Of a DNA stretch of 63,796 nucleotides, positions 1 to 12,346 are shown one piece after another. Made by a program: the position numbers and the translations under genes. The notes below the pieces were generated by a model, which was not told where the DNA came from, searched no databases, and saw nothing but the letters and a program-made list of their open reading frames with translations. Origin of the DNA: Phoronis australis (Eukaryota > Phoronida > Phoronidae). Position 1 is the stretch's first letter. Every line of letters begins with the position of its first letter. The stretch spans positions 40,544 through 104,339 of the forward strand of contig NMRA01000886.1 in NCBI GenBank assembly GCA_002633005.1, given 5' to 3'.

Positions 1-505
1 TTATTTGATCTTTATGTTATTTGTACACTCATATTTCTGTACCTCATCAGTCATAATAAATGACCTTATATCGCCCTTACACGGTCTCCTTTGTATCTCT
101 TGAAACGGAGCTTGCGACGCACCTATTATTTTCGGGACATATTCCGAGCATAAATGATATTTCACTCGTTAAATATATTTATGTGAGAATATGGACTCGT
201 CCCTCTTATACCCACATCTTTCGGACTGGTCCAATAACCCCTTGTGTAGATTCGCATGCGGTCCTCCTGCACTCGAGGCACTAGGACATTCCATTTCCAG
301 CCTCACTATTGGTTCGTTTCTTTTTATTGCCCATCTTTCCAGAGATTATTATTTTATCTTTATGTTATTTGTACACTCATATTTCTGTACCTTATCAGTC
401 ATAGTAAATGACCTTATATCGCCCTTACACGGTCTCCTTGGTATCTCTCGAAACGGAGCTTGCGACGCACCTATTATTTTCGGGACATATTCCGAGCATA
501 AAAGG
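1..505 (+). repeat. Two tandem copies of a retroelement 3'-tail repeat
   Basis: Bases 1-150 recur at 346-505 with about 95 percent identity by eye. The shared signature (GTCATAATAAATGACCTTAT, CGGTCTCCTT, GAGCTTGCGACGCAC, then a CGGGACATAT block) also occurs at 40190-40385 and, reversed, at 43998-44195. The first copy is cut by the window edge. Confidence 0.7.
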
Positions 506-515
506 GGGAATAAAT

Positions 516-617
516 ATAGATTATTACATAACGCCCCTAGTGCGATAATTCTCCAATATCCACTCGGGCTCTAGATAACGGGGGATAGCGACTGAGAACA
601 AACATGTAATAATCTAT
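516..617. mobile_element. 102-bp mini-element with perfect 14-bp inverted ends
   Basis: The ends ATAGATTATTACAT (516-529) and ATGTAATAATCTAT (604-617) are perfect inverted repeats. The interior (CGATAATTCTCC, CCACTCGGGCTCTAGATAAC) recurs at 1318-1375, where the right end (1382-1395) is kept and the left end is lost. It looks like a MITE or a hairpin-forming element tail. Confidence 0.65.
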
Positions 618-1149
618 TCATACCACATACTGAATGAGAAACATTGCAATGAATCGATCTACCTCGGCTTTGTAACTACTTTCTATGTCAGAGGCCCGGG
701 GTCGGAGGTCGTGACCTTTTAAGAAAAGCCGAGCTATTTTTGTCAAATAATGCTTTTACTCAAAACCAATTGAAAATTAAAACAAATTAGAAATAAAGTG
801 AATCTATAAATTAAGGCTTAGCAACTATTATAGCTTACTACACATTTTATCACGCTAAGCTTCGTCCGGGAAAATATCGTCTGCTAAAGTTGGTTACCAC
901 TAGTAACTGACTATAATGCTCAAGTCAAAGGATCCCGACAACACGATACCCGCATTCAAATATTGGAGATCGGTGATTTACAACTGAAAGAACACGAGTG
1001 AAAAAATTTAACTGAATTAAAATATCGTTTTTATGAAAATTATGCGTCTTATTTTTCATAGCGTATAAATGCCGGTGCAATGCCCTTTACTGAACATGCG
1101 ATTGTTGCGCGTGCTCATTTAAGTATTCTATTTTCACGTTCGATGACGT

Positions 1150-1222
1150 CAGCCGCTGAGTGGTGTCGTAAAGTGGGCGACTCGAAACTCTCTTGAGGCC
1201 CGGGTTCGAATCCGGCCTCGGT
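1150..1222 (+). repeat. tRNA-Ser-like SINE head
   Basis: It contains a good B box (GGTTCGAATCC, 1203-1213), an A-box-like AGCCGCTGAGTGG and a GACTCGAAACTC segment resembling a tRNA-Ser anticodon arm. The acceptor stem does not pair convincingly, so I read it as a tRNA-derived SINE or pseudo-tRNA rather than a working gene. Confidence 0.45.
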
Positions 1223-1279
1223 TTCCCGCCAAATCGTTGTCTCACTAGTGAGATAACTTTATGGGTTATTACACGGCTG

Positions 1280-1429
1280 TATCTGCCATTTGACGCTAAT
1301 ATTGTGGTACAAAAACGCCCCTCGGGCGATAATTCTCCAAAATCCACTCGGGCTCTAGATAACGGGGATAACGATTTCGCCATGTAATAATCTATATGTA
1401 TCTACCATTCGAGGCTAATATTGTGGTAT
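1280..1429 (+). repeat. Short direct repeats around a second, truncated mini-element
   Basis: A 31-base block (TATCTGCCATTTGACGCTAA and following) at 1280-1311 recurs with a few changes at 1398-1429. Between them lies the truncated copy of the 516-617 element. The 118-base spacing fits a local duplication. Confidence 0.55.
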
Positions 1430-1519
1430 AAGAAAACAGATCTGTAACAATAATTGTGTCTAAAGATAGGCTGGAAACTTTCCTGTAAATTACATTTATT
1501 ACGCCTTAAAATATCTTAC

Positions 1520-1657
1520 CGATTAAGCCCAGCACACAATACGTTATGGATACAGGGATGTTCTTCATCGAAAGCTCCAACCGCCATGAAGAGAAAAAGC
1601 CATCCAAGGCAAATTTTTGAGCCGAGTACGCTGCAAACGATGGACAGCCAACCTTGC
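1520..1657 (-). CDS. Gene A exon 5: catalytic Tyr/Lys exon
   Basis: This 138-base exon follows a TTTCTAG acceptor. It encodes [20 protein letters not shown], an FFSSWR segment and [10 protein letters not shown], then a GTAAGA donor. YSAQK supplies the catalytic Tyr and Lys. The length equals exon 5 of B and C, and the end phase would join an exon 6 beginning with AT to make the conserved Asp. Confidence 0.87.
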
Positions 1658-4600
1658 CTAGAAATACGACAACAGTTGAGCTGCAATCGATTCTTTCCAC
1701 CTGGTGAACCAGCTAAGTCATCTGATTGGTTCGTGATGATGACTTCCGGCTTCCAAACCAATCACATGTAATAGCTGACAGATTCGGCGTATTTAATCAA
1801 GTCCCGCCATTGTATGCATATGACACCAGAGCACTGACAATAATAAAACGCAAGAAAACCGTTAACAAAGTCTCTGTACAACGTTCCGAGTTCCTGTTTA
1901 AGGGCACCTCATGTTGAATTTTGAAATATATCGAATATGTAACTAATGCAGTTAAGCTTTGCAACCTGAATTCAGTTGCAAATCCGTTGAAATCCACGAT
2001 GTGAAGTAAAATTAAACCTGACACGGGCACTAACGACATTAGTTTTTTGAAACAAACAAGAGCGCAAAATTGAGTTGCACAATGCCTGATCGGGTCTCAA
2101 AAGAGATCGAGGCATATTTCTACCTCAGGGTATCCATTCTGCATTTAACCGCGAAGTATTAATGATTTTTGTCTCACATAATAAGCATTAAAACCAACCC
2201 AATTGATTCAACAAGCATGGGTTGAAAAATGATAATTGAACAGACGACTTAAAATACAGATTTTATTGGTTCACCCGCAGAATGACGTCAACTGTCAAAC
2301 TTTTGGAGGGACTGTCCTGCTGTTTGAAGTTTTGTCCTGTGTTCCAACACAGTATCGAAAAGTCCCACATCTTCACATACGCGAAGAAATTTCGTATATT
2401 TCGCGCTTTTCCATACTATTCAACCCTATTTAACGATTTCGTTTCTCATGCACGACTANACTTACCCATAATTGAGCTAACCACAACGATGCTGCCATTT
2501 GTTTTCACAAGTTCGGGCAGCGCATGCGTAGCTAAGTGCACATAAGAAAAGAAATTGAGGACAAAGCCTGCTTGTAACCTATCGAGATCTTCTTGACCAC
2601 CACTCCACATCCATCTGCGAAAATAGCCGAGATGGTTTAAAACTAGGTAATCCAATCCTCCTAGCTTGGATACAGCGACCTGAAAAATCCGAGTGACGTG
2701 TGGTTATTGAATATCGTAGAAAATGTACAAATATGGTCATCTTCTAAACATCGCATCTCAGAAATATCTAATTGAATCCAAATGAAACTTTCAGATGATA
2801 TTATCATTATTCTCAAAAATGGGGTATTGTTTTCAAAATACTTCGCTTTTGCATAAGGTGTTACGAATTTTTGGACTTACAGCTGTATATGGGTTTTCAC
2901 ACCGTTTTTTACTATGAACATAGGCATACATTTCTTATTCCACTTCAAGTTTAGTGATCACGTGACTCCGCCATTGGAAGAACCGCATCACAGTCCAAAA
3001 TCAAATACTTCACGCTTTCTACTTTCCAAACATACCGGTTTTCACTTTTATTGGCTAAAATCCTATGGTGATGCAAAATTTTACGTAATCAAGAGGCAAC
3101 TTGCTTGAAAAGTTACTCACAATCTTTAAAAGATTTCCAGAGAAGCATATTTGTACGGGGTTCGGGTTGCAAGACTAACTAGCGGCGCAGAGGCGATAAT
3201 TACAAGTAAGTGTCGTCTTTGCCTGAATTCAAGTAACTATCATACGAAAAGAATCCTATGTTGACACTCTCACCGGTCGAGATTGGGCTTAACCGGTTTG
3301 CGTACCTCGAAATCTGCCGACATTCAGTCAAAGACACCATGCTGCTGCAGTTAATTACGTGGCCTTTGGCTGGTCACGTTATAGTTCTCTAGATAAGCAG
3401 ACACACCAGAAACACACTGGGGGCAACAACAGTATTCTTAGATTTTCGTTTTGAAAGTTTTTAAGTAGCATAGTTGGATTTTGAGGCAAACCAAGTGTCA
3501 TCGTACAATTATTTGCATGTACCTACGTATAGTTGTTTCATCTTAATTGTAAAGACAGCAAACTTTGGAAGAAGCTCGCATTCTCCCGGTAGGGCCTGGC
3601 AGTGTTGGTCCTCTGCGTCCGAACTAACAGCAAATCTCAAGCATTTTTCAAACCTTTTACTTCCATTTTTGCCTTACAGATATTGCAGTTTTATCGATAG
3701 CCATGGACACGTCAACAGCTGGCTCCAGGGACGTGGGTGTGTTACGGTAATTATGGGTTATGTGGCGAAGCTTCCAAAGTCAATGCAACAAGTTTCCGGC
3801 CGAAATGGCCATGTCAGTCAAGAGTCGATCTGTGGTGCGCCTTGGGACAAACTTAAATCTTCTGGCTCTTGCACGAAGGCTCACGACCAATGGTAGCATA
3901 ATTGGCAGGTGATCTAGCGAGACTCATCCGAGCGCGGGTAACATCTGTTGTCCGTGGAAACAAATCTTGCTCTTGCCTAGTTGATACCCGGTCTATGTCT
4001 TCAGGACTAACCCGTCGTAGTAGCATAGCTTTCTTAAATGGTGTCAGTATCACATTGGGCAATGCTCGGCCGATCCCATCGATTGAGCTCGGGACATCTC
4101 TTGACAGAGTAGCGTTCATGAAACCCTCCTTTGGCTCTCCATAACGAAAAACCTAAGCAGATGACCGGGTTTCTTCCTAGCATCATCTGCCGGACAAGGG
4201 CGGAACGTTACAATGCCGTTGTAATACGCAGATCATTGGGCGACTGCTGCCTGATATCAAACAACGTCGTTCGATGATCACCCAGCAGCCTGCAATTGCG
4301 AAATCGGCCTGAAACTTGTAGAATTGTCCACCGACGCCCTCTTGGCGCAACCCGATAATTGTCTGATCATGGTCTAACTGTGGTCCGAATGGCCCATGTG
4401 ACAATTTTTATCCCGGAAAATCGCCACTTCGGCGCCGGAAGCCATCGCTTTTTGTCACTGCCATATTTCATCCCGCTTCGTATCTGCCATCACTTCGATG
4501 GACACCGGGATAGACCGTACGACTTTGATACAACGAGACCTGTCCTTGTCGCAAAAGAGCGCAAAGAACCCGATACTGCACATTCATAAGTTGTGATACC

Positions 4601-7600
4601 CAGCAGCAACCTTTGTGCCCGTTATAAACGATTAGCTAGCATAATCTGCCTAATAATAAATGTTTCTAAATGACATTATGATTGTCCTGTTTATCCAACT
4701 TAATTCGATCAAATTGTAACAGAGCTGTATGTGACCCTAGAGAACCACAGCGAAATTCATTGTCATTTATGGCGACTGGTTTCTTACTGTATCCGTTCTG
4801 CTATGTCCTGATCGTCTGGGGTAGTAGAGTTTGTTCCATTTCCAAAACTAGCCAACTCGAGAAATATTGTCCGGGGAAATGCCTACGGTGGATTCGAACT
4901 GCCCAAGACTACACGACCAGTGTTAAACGTGAACATTGTCTCTCAGTCTGGAAACCACCAGCTGTATGCTTGGCTGGAGCTTTACCAATAATGTGATTTT
5001 TTAAATAATTTTCGATAAGCTATGTCCAGTTGCATATACAGTAGAATAGCCTGGGAACTTATGCAATGCCTGGAGAATATTCTCCGGCCGGTGACCTAGC
5101 TGGAAAAATTGCGAGCATCCTTGCCCCATTCCTTATTTTGGAAATTCACCTTTTAACTGTCCGTTGCAACCGATATGCGAGCACAAATTTGCCCTTATTC
5201 CCGGCCTGAGAAATCAACATATCTGAGAAGTACTTTTTTAAGATTAAGTCCGAAAAACGTAATTTTGGGATTAAAGTTGAATGGGATAGGCCTTTTGACA
5301 ACAGCAATAACATGAGTTGTTGTTGTGATTTTTGTTACGCTAGTTCACGCCGTGTCACTTCAATATTTAAAAACCTTTAAAATACACTGCTTTTTAACAC
5401 TTGAGATTAGACTCAGCGGTAGAACGTTTGGATAGTGGTGAGTTTAGTGGTTTCTACTTCAAGCTACTGCTAACGTCGGTAAAAATAATATATGGCTGAT
5501 ACCCTACGAAGGCTCATTCGGATATCTGTGCTTAGCTTATAGGCTTCCATCACATATGTGAGGGTGAGATTTCATCCCGGAGTGGGCCTGAACAGTTTTT
5601 TGTGTTAAGTGGTAACGCACAGCTTCAAATATATTGCGGGAAAACCAAATATACTTCATGGCCACGTGTCCGCCCATCATGCTTTGAAATTGGCTTCAGA
5701 GTTCCATACCTTTATAACCGCTTCTGTAGTATTCAAAATTTCATGATCTGCGATAATGTAGTCTATGTTTCTGGTACCCGGAGCCAACTCTTTACAACGG
5801 GCGACAACCTTATAAAGAGAACGAAACAATAGATGTAAATATGATTAGATTGTTAACTTCATCAAACGCCTCGGGCCAGCTTCGTCCCCAAGCCTCAACA
5901 TGATGTTAAACCGATCAGCGCCATCTTAAGGCTTGGGGACGAGGATGCACTCGGGCTAACCATATTACAATAGTTCTCAGGACCACGTAAATTTCATGTT
6001 ATGTCGGGCGCAACATCTCTAATCATGCCGACCTTCCCCAAAGACACTTCATACAAGTTCTTCCACGATGCAGTTAAAAATGAATTCATTTTGTCACGAA
6101 CTATATATAATTCCAACCTGCGGTCATGATATGAAAAGGTTCTTGTACGCATACAATCATTTCTGTGATTTGGATAATTGATATGATACGATATAAATGA
6201 CAGATTAGAATTCATATGCAATGTTAATTAAAATGTTTCCGCCAATGATGCTTTGAATGATGATCTTTTACTAACCTCCTGATGATTTGATGGTAACCAA
6301 AACGAGGTTGAAGCCCTAGAGGTTAAAAATCTTTATGTCGCCATCGCGGGAAATAAGGCAAAACAATGGCATAAACCTAAAAATTGATGATATTTTTCGG
6401 GAAAATAGTTTGCGTCCAGATGATGGAGGCATTACAGTATTGATTTTATTTTATTTTATTGCATGCAGTTGAAGAGTTCTTCTGAACCATGACATGTCTT
6501 TAGCACAATAGGATTATATACATATTTTCTGGACCTGTCTTCGAATTATCCATTGCCAGAGAAACGTTTAGGATTATTAAAATGATTGAATCTCGCTCAT
6601 ACACATTATGTATAGAATGCCTTACTGCAGAAAATACGCAGGCGTTTTTATAACAAGATGCCTTGTTAATTTGTTGCAAAACCTTTGTAATGGTCTGGAC
6701 TGCACTGACTCAGAAAACGATATGGGCCAGAGCGAAAAACGTAACTAAATAGGCCCACTAGTGTGACCTCTGTGTAGACGTACTGTACAGCGTACTGTCA
6801 CCTATTGTACGTTTCACCGAGTGCCGCCAGGCGGACTGTAGTGTCAGAAGAAAATGCACACCCACTCTGTTATGGGGATGCCCCCACAAGTGAGCACAGC
6901 GTAGCCCTTTAATATTAAAGAAAGATCCGTAAAACCTTTAGATGCCTAGAATTAGGACTTCAAAAGTGGTTTGAGCAACAGTTTAGCTTTACATATGCGA
7001 AAAGTAGATAAGGCATGGGTTGTGGCCTGTAACATCGGCTGACTCGTTTTGACATCTGAACTCTTCGAAGTCTCGTATGTTTGGCGCATAAACATAGGTA
7101 CGCAAGGTTTGAAACGCCATGATTTTTCAAGCGCTGAGAAAAAGAAAAAGAAATTGCATCAATTTTCTCGTCTCAGGTGAACATTATTTTTTGAAAAGGG
7201 AAACAATACTCAGGTACCACCGACTAGGCTTTCAAAATAAATCGCCAGAGACCAGAAAACTATTATTGTTTGGCCTTACAACAGAATTCACTCATTTCTC
7301 ATAAGACCAACTCAAACTTAGCTCTTCACAGGCTGGTTACTGTTTTGCTACCAATGTAAATAAATAACAGCAATAACTGAACCAACGACAAGACCCACAT
7401 TAACAACTGTAGCTTGACATATTGTTGATACATAAGACCTGAGCATGAGGGTACTATACACTGAGTTTATGAATGATGAATATGTTTCCTCTCCCAGTCG
7501 TCTGCGTTTTTATTTTTATAAAGCAGCAGCTTTCGATTTGGTATTGGGGCAAAACATAATATGCTTGGGAGACAAGTTTCGCAAAAATTGTATAACATGC

Positions 7601-10128
7601 ACAAATAATGTTTATATTTAAACGAAGCTTTAGAATCACACGTTAAAAATTGTTAAAGATAAAACCCTTTGAAATTTGGAACATTTTCGATACACTCACT
7701 TTAGTATGCACAAAGACTTACGGCCATCAAAAGTATTGACGTTTCTTATGTATTTACGTCGAGACCAAAAATAATATAACTGGCCTAAATCCCTCCAAGC
7801 TGACATACTTGGACCAGTTAGATCAGCACGCCTTCCCCTTTGGAACTGAACTGGACGAGACAAAAGACGGCAATGGTTGTTCAGTCCAACTTGTATGGAG
7901 TAACGTATACAATGTGCTTGTTCAGGGGCTCTTTCCTGAACGACTATGTTTTTGGCTTAAAGAATCAATATGCAAATGGCTTAGCTTATCTCACGAAATA
8001 ATTAAGGCTGAGGCTAAAAATCAAAAAAAAATGTCTACAACTCGAAGCCAAAAATAGTTTGCTCGAGAGCAGACTAAAAGTGAAATTCAGCATTTGACCG
8101 TAGCCTCTTGAAGAAGGAAACCCCGAGTCCTGCAGAAGTTCATGTAACAATACTGCCACATGCAACACTCATTATTTCATTTCCGGTTGATGTACTAAGC
8201 GGTCACAAACCTAGTTAGCAGCATAATCAGCAGTGGATGTTATAAATATTGGAGTCTATACATCTGCAACTGCAAAACCCACAATTAAACATGCCTTTCT
8301 CAACTTGTCTTCGCTCCGTGCTGTGATAATGATGTTGGCTCCTAAACGTGCATAGTTATAAGCTAACTGCTCTCCGATCCCCCTCGATGCTCCGGTGACG
8401 ATGACCCGTTTGTTGTCAAGTTTTCCTGAAAAGAAAACAAAAGATTAAGTGATGTTCGTTTAAGTAATTGATTTCAGCAGACCTGAGTGTGACGCCACAG
8501 AAAGACTAAACTTTAGGACCAATAGAAACCTCGTTCTGACCTCCAGCGCGCAAGACCAAACGGACGGACCCAGCATTTTTAAAGGGGGGGGGGTCGGACC
8601 AAGGATTTTTTAAATGAAAGNAAGGGGGGGGGGGTCGGACCAAGGATTTTTTAAAAAGGGGTGTCCAAGTAAGCTATTTGAAAATTATAGATTTGATATC
8701 ACTAAAATCTAGGGGAAAGGGGGTCCGATCCGGATCCCTTGACTCCCTGGATCCGACATGTACTTATTGCAGGTGTTCCGATTCCTCAGAATACGACTGT
8801 TCGAACAGGGCGTCATCGTCGTAACCGCTACGGGTTTGACTGAAGACGGCATCTTCTGATTCTTCTGAGTGATACCACCTCCAACAATAGTCCCCGATTT
8901 AAGGTTGCAGGGCACGGGTCCTGCCCCTCGTTTGGCCGCAAAAAATAAACACTGAAATGATACGGAAATAAATTTGATCATTTATTATGTTGCGGTTAAA
9001 CGTGAGCGTGACGTACTTTAATGTATCTGTGAACGTGTGTTGGGCACAGACACTACAGAATTAAAAGTGTCCCCTCAAGATAGCCTATATCTGCCACTGG
9101 TCCCAGAGGCGGTTCCAGGATTTTGAACGGTTGGGAGGCAGGGCAGAGTATTAGCCAGGATTTTATGCTTATGGGATAATATGAGCGGTTAAGAAGTTAT
9201 TGGACTCCGAATAACTGGCTGGACAAGAATAGCAAAACAAAAAACGTGCTATTGAAATGCGAAAGAAAAGCACCTAACAGGCCAGTCGATAAGACAGACA
9301 ACTAACTATTCACACAACATACCAGACTATTTTTCACAAAGCCGACAGCATGCTAGAGGCGGAAAGAACGAGGTCACGGGCCCGAGTAATTGACTGGGAC
9401 AGTTGAAAGGAAGTTCTTGGCACGTCACATCACAAATGTGAGCACAGCCGCATCTTGACTTGGCTGCATGCTAGGGGGTGCTACCTCTGAGCGGCCGGCG
9501 TATTGTAAATGCCCTCAGGACCTTGACATGAGATTTTCTTTCTTTGTTAGAGCGTGAAGAATTAGACATGTAAGGGAGGATGAGGATCATATAAGTGGCC
9601 TTTTTAAACAGATTACAAGTACCGTTACCTGTGAAACCACAATTACGAGCCTGCATGACCCGACTGAGTAAGCAGTGCCACCGGCAGTTTCGACAACTGG
9701 CCGTTTCCTCTTAGTTTCGTTAAATACATTTATTTTGCCACTGAGTTTTTAACAACCAATTCAAATAAAACAAACAGCAGACAAAGATGGCAATCAGGCA
9801 ACCGTTTACAAGTGTCACGGCCTATCGAACGTGATTGACTAAACCGGTGACCAAGTTCAGGGATTGATGACTACTCCAGCCGGGTTACCCGTGCAACATA
9901 TTTATATTGGAGCTCATAAGGCCTCATGCGATGCTGCTGTGGCCAAAAGGCTTTTTGGTCATAAGACATTTCTGACTGGTGACGGCTCCCGCGCCCCAGC
10001 CACCGACGTGCCGTCAGTTCGAAATAGCGATCTGAAGACTTACCTAAATCCGTTCTATCCACCAGTTGAAAAGCAACATACAAGGCGATTGCTCCGACTA
10101 AGAGAGTGGCTTTCCAAAGCAGCGCCAT
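1520..10128 (-). CDS. Gene A: 11-beta-HSD1-like short-chain dehydrogenase, incomplete in window
   Basis: This is the first member of a minus-strand array of SDR-family enzymes resembling 11-beta-hydroxysteroid dehydrogenase 1, which in the family interconverts hydroxyl and keto groups with NADP(H) at the ER membrane. Four exons are visible: 10044-10128, 8295-8425, 2466-2679 and 1520-1657. Their lengths (131, 214, 138) and phases equal those of genes B and C; exon 1 is 12 bases longer. Visible motifs are the N-terminal hydrophobic anchor, [22 protein letters not shown] and YSAQK. I could not find the 99-base exon 3 between 2680 and 8294. The last exon would lie left of base 1. The exon 2 donor is GC rather than GT. 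The gene may be functional with a diverged exon 3, or may be decaying. Family assignment is firm; functional status is uncertain. Confidence 0.72.
2466..2679 (-). CDS. Gene A exon 4: catalytic Asn/Ser exon
   Basis: This 214-base exon lies between a TTTTTCAG acceptor and a GTAAGT donor. It encodes [10 protein letters not shown], a variable segment, then [16 protein letters not shown] and [11 protein letters not shown]. The Asn of LNH and the second Ser of VSS correspond to the family catalytic Asn and Ser. An N base at 2459 lies just inside the downstream intron. Confidence 0.87.
2680..8294. other. Intron of gene A; mostly unrecognised DNA
   Basis: This 5.6-kb stretch should hold exon 3, but I see no match to it. 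It contains a 14-bp perfect hairpin at 5882-5942 and a more GC-balanced stretch at 3730-4590 with modest open frames on the minus strand (3853-4119 and 4183-4404) that I do not recognise. The rest shows no gene or repeat I can name. Confidence 0.5.
5882..5942. repeat. Hairpin with perfect 14-bp stem
   Basis: TCGTCCCCAAGCCT (5882-5895) pairs perfectly with AGGCTTGGGGACGA (5929-5942) across a 33-base loop. Flanking GGGCCAGC and GGGCT blocks add partial pairing. It probably derives from a short palindromic transposon. Confidence 0.6.
8295..8425 (-). CDS. Gene A exon 2: Rossmann NADP(H)-binding exon
   Basis: This 131-base exon follows a TTTTCAG acceptor. It encodes [11 protein letters not shown], then ASRGIG, and ends in [10 protein letters not shown]. 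The glycine loop and the arginine after the second beta strand match NADP(H)-preferring 11-beta-HSD1 enzymes. The donor reads AAG followed by GCATGT, a GC donor, whereas B and C have GT. Confidence 0.85.
8557..8753. mobile_element. MITE of the GGCGGATCCAGG family, with an assembly gap
   Basis: The left end (GACGGACCCAGCATTTTT) and the reverse complement of the right end (GTCGGATCCAGGGAGTC) form imperfect inverted repeats. Inside are two copies of a G-run followed by GTCGGACCAAGGATTTTTT, with an N at 8622. The terminal motif is typical of hAT-like MITEs in many animals; no transposase is present. Confidence 0.5.
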
Positions 10129-10440
10129 TGTTAAGTGTGGTCCATTGAACAACTAGTTACCGCAATATAATGATACTTGACCTGTATATAGTTTTGTAGA
10201 CCAACGAACTTTGCAAAGGGAGCATTCACATATTCCATTATCACTCGAGGGGGTGGAGTTGGTTTGGAAATGATGAAGATTTTTGAGAGGGAAAGGACGA
10301 CGTTATGGTGACGACATCGAGTAGTTGATTAGACTCTCCATCACAGTTGTGAAACTAGCTGGTTCGGTCTGGTCAGGCAGAAGTGACTATAATTCCAAAC
10401 TAGACTGGGACCCGCCGTTTCACGCTTGCAGCCGGGATTT
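9470..10440. repeat. Gene A 5' segment duplicated at 40830-41930
   Basis: Blocks such as GGCCGGCGTAT, TTGACATGAGATTTTCT, CTATAATTCCAAACTA and exon 1 itself recur in the same order at 40830-41930. In the second locus the match runs to within about 50 bases of the gene C segment. Here 13 kb separates it from the gene B segment. Confidence 0.75.
10044..10128 (-). CDS. Gene A exon 1: membrane anchor
   Basis: This exon codes for 28 residues from an ATG at 10128: a short basic start (MALLWK), a hydrophobic segment, then QLVDRTDL. It ends in a GTAAGT donor after the first base of a Gly codon, the same phase as in genes B and C. An upstream in-frame extension without ATG is probably 5' UTR. Confidence 0.8.
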
Positions 10441-11659
10441 GACTATGTCATTGAGCAGCTCTTTTGGGAAGTATTGGGCGGGCACGAACTCTGCGTCATC
10501 CAAACTCTTTTTCCTGGATTCAAAGACAGTCGACCCTTGGGCAATGATATAAAGTAATAATTTGCGGCCTAAGGTAATTAATTTACGCCGCAAATAACCA
10601 CTTTACGCCACAACTGATTACTTTACTCTTGACCCAACAAGAATTAAATTACGCACATAATTTAACGGCGTAACGTTCACCAATTTCGCCAGTGATAGTT
10701 TCCCGCACTCGCCCGAAGTGTGAAGACAGCGATAAAGTCTCCGCCTTCCTCATAACGTAAATTGTTGGCTATGGGTGCCCCCACGATAGCCGTTTTTGAC
10801 ATAACCACGGATGTTAATGACAGCGAAATCTGAAATTTGCGGTTATCTCAGTCTAATTATCGTACGCCATCCACCATGTACAAAATCTCCCGAGGTCACG
10901 TGTTTGATGACATCGAACCGGCGTGCGTTCAGTTACGTTAGGACCTACGATAGGACCTAGCTAAAATCTAGCCAAAGTCACATGTTCTAATTTAAAATAT
11001 ACGGCAATATCTCACGTAATCTCCCGAAGTCTTGTTTTTAGCGAGGTCCTAGCGTTACTGAACGGGAGGCGGGTTCTCCGTTGGCAGTTTCGGTAACACA
11101 ACTCACCTGGCGTAACAAAAAAATTACTAATAATGAGTGATTTGAACTTCCATGTACTAACGGTCGTCGGTCTTAGTCCGAAGTCTTCGCCTTTGCGGCC
11201 GACTGAGGCTTTTCCGTCTTAGTTTTCCCAGTCGAAATTTATTTTTAGTAGTTTCGCCATTTTCTACTGAATTATTCTAATGCTGCATGTTCTATGCTAT
11301 AAATGTGTGTTTTGACCCATGCTTCTCCTTGTGAAACGTAATAAGCCCAATCAGACACGCGACCTTGTCATTCAATCGTTCCTGAATGATGAACCTTCCA
11401 AATTTACGGTAAAGATCTAAAATGACATTAATCTACGGTGTCACTCGGCTCCAGATCATGACAAGCGCAGGTTTTTATCAAAGTTTCGCCTTCGCATCAT
11501 TATCCCATTGCCACACCTGCTTTATGGTTTTACACCCCATTAAATATGTTTTAACTGCTGAAATCATGTGCACCTAGGTCTTTTAATGGAGACTCACGTT
11601 TGCCCGGCTACGTTCGTGCGTATATGGATGTACATGTACGCAAGTTCAAGGGAGGAATC
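10441..11659. other. Intergenic, no gene seen
   Basis: AT-rich sequence near 10550-10680 has repeated TTACGCC blocks, and related GGCGTAAC occurs near 11108. These may be the ends of a small element but I cannot define it. No coding frame stands out. Confidence 0.4.
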
Positions 11660-12186
11660 AACATATTGGTCCGACTTCAAAACCACTTGTCCAGACTTCA
11701 AAACCACCCAGGAGTCGACTGGACTCCAAAACCAATTGCAGTGGCAGGTGAACAAACGTTCGAGTTGTCCGGACTTCAAAACGTGACGGCCTCACCCATA
11801 AATCTAGTTTGCTAGCCCTACAACACGATGACCGATGCTATAACCAGGTGGCAGGTGATCAAAGACGGCGGCTGGACTCCATCAGACTCGATTTGAATGA
11901 TCTCGGACGATTCAAGTGACATCTAGTGTTTTTTCATACCCGTTTGTATGTTTTGTTCAAAATCGGCGATTTGTTTTGCCATTGTGTTTCCGTACAAGCC
12001 AACCAGTTTAGATCCGGTCAATTATTTTTTTTGGGGTGCGGCCATCTGAATTTGAGCGATACCGGTAAACCTGTTTTGAGGTCCGACCACCAAGTTAGAA
12101 CACCAGCCATTGGGTTTTGCAGTCCAGCCAGCTGGTTTTGAAATCCGGGCAAGTGGTTTTGAAGACCGACCAACTGTGATTTCAAC
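11660..12186. repeat. Foldback-like element: inverted arrays of a 21-bp unit
   Basis: The right array (12060-12186) repeats a 21-base unit (TCCGGGCAAGTGGTTTTGAAG and variants) about five times. The left array (11660-11783) contains the same unit in reverse complement (CTTCAAAACCACTTGTCC). The roughly 280-base centre is unrelated. Terminal arrays of short direct repeats in inverted orientation are the structure of foldback/TU-type elements. Confidence 0.65.
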
Positions 12187-12346
12187 CCTTGATGTTGCAG
12201 GGTTTTGTTTGTTTATTAATTGCAACCGCTCCACTGATTTTCAAAATTTAACCAGGCATCATTGCCTCGAAGGCATCAATGCAAATAGCGCCACTGAAGT
12301 CAATGGCTCCAGGCGTACGAAAACCTCGCAAAACTCACTTGAGACT

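Noticed and set aside
3474-3896. 140-codon plus-strand frame in the gene A intron
   Set aside because: Composition and lack of any recognisable motif suggest chance; nothing supports splicing into a gene.
4872-4935. tRNA-like B box (minus strand CAGTTCGAATCCACC)
   Set aside because: No convincing A box or cloverleaf around it.
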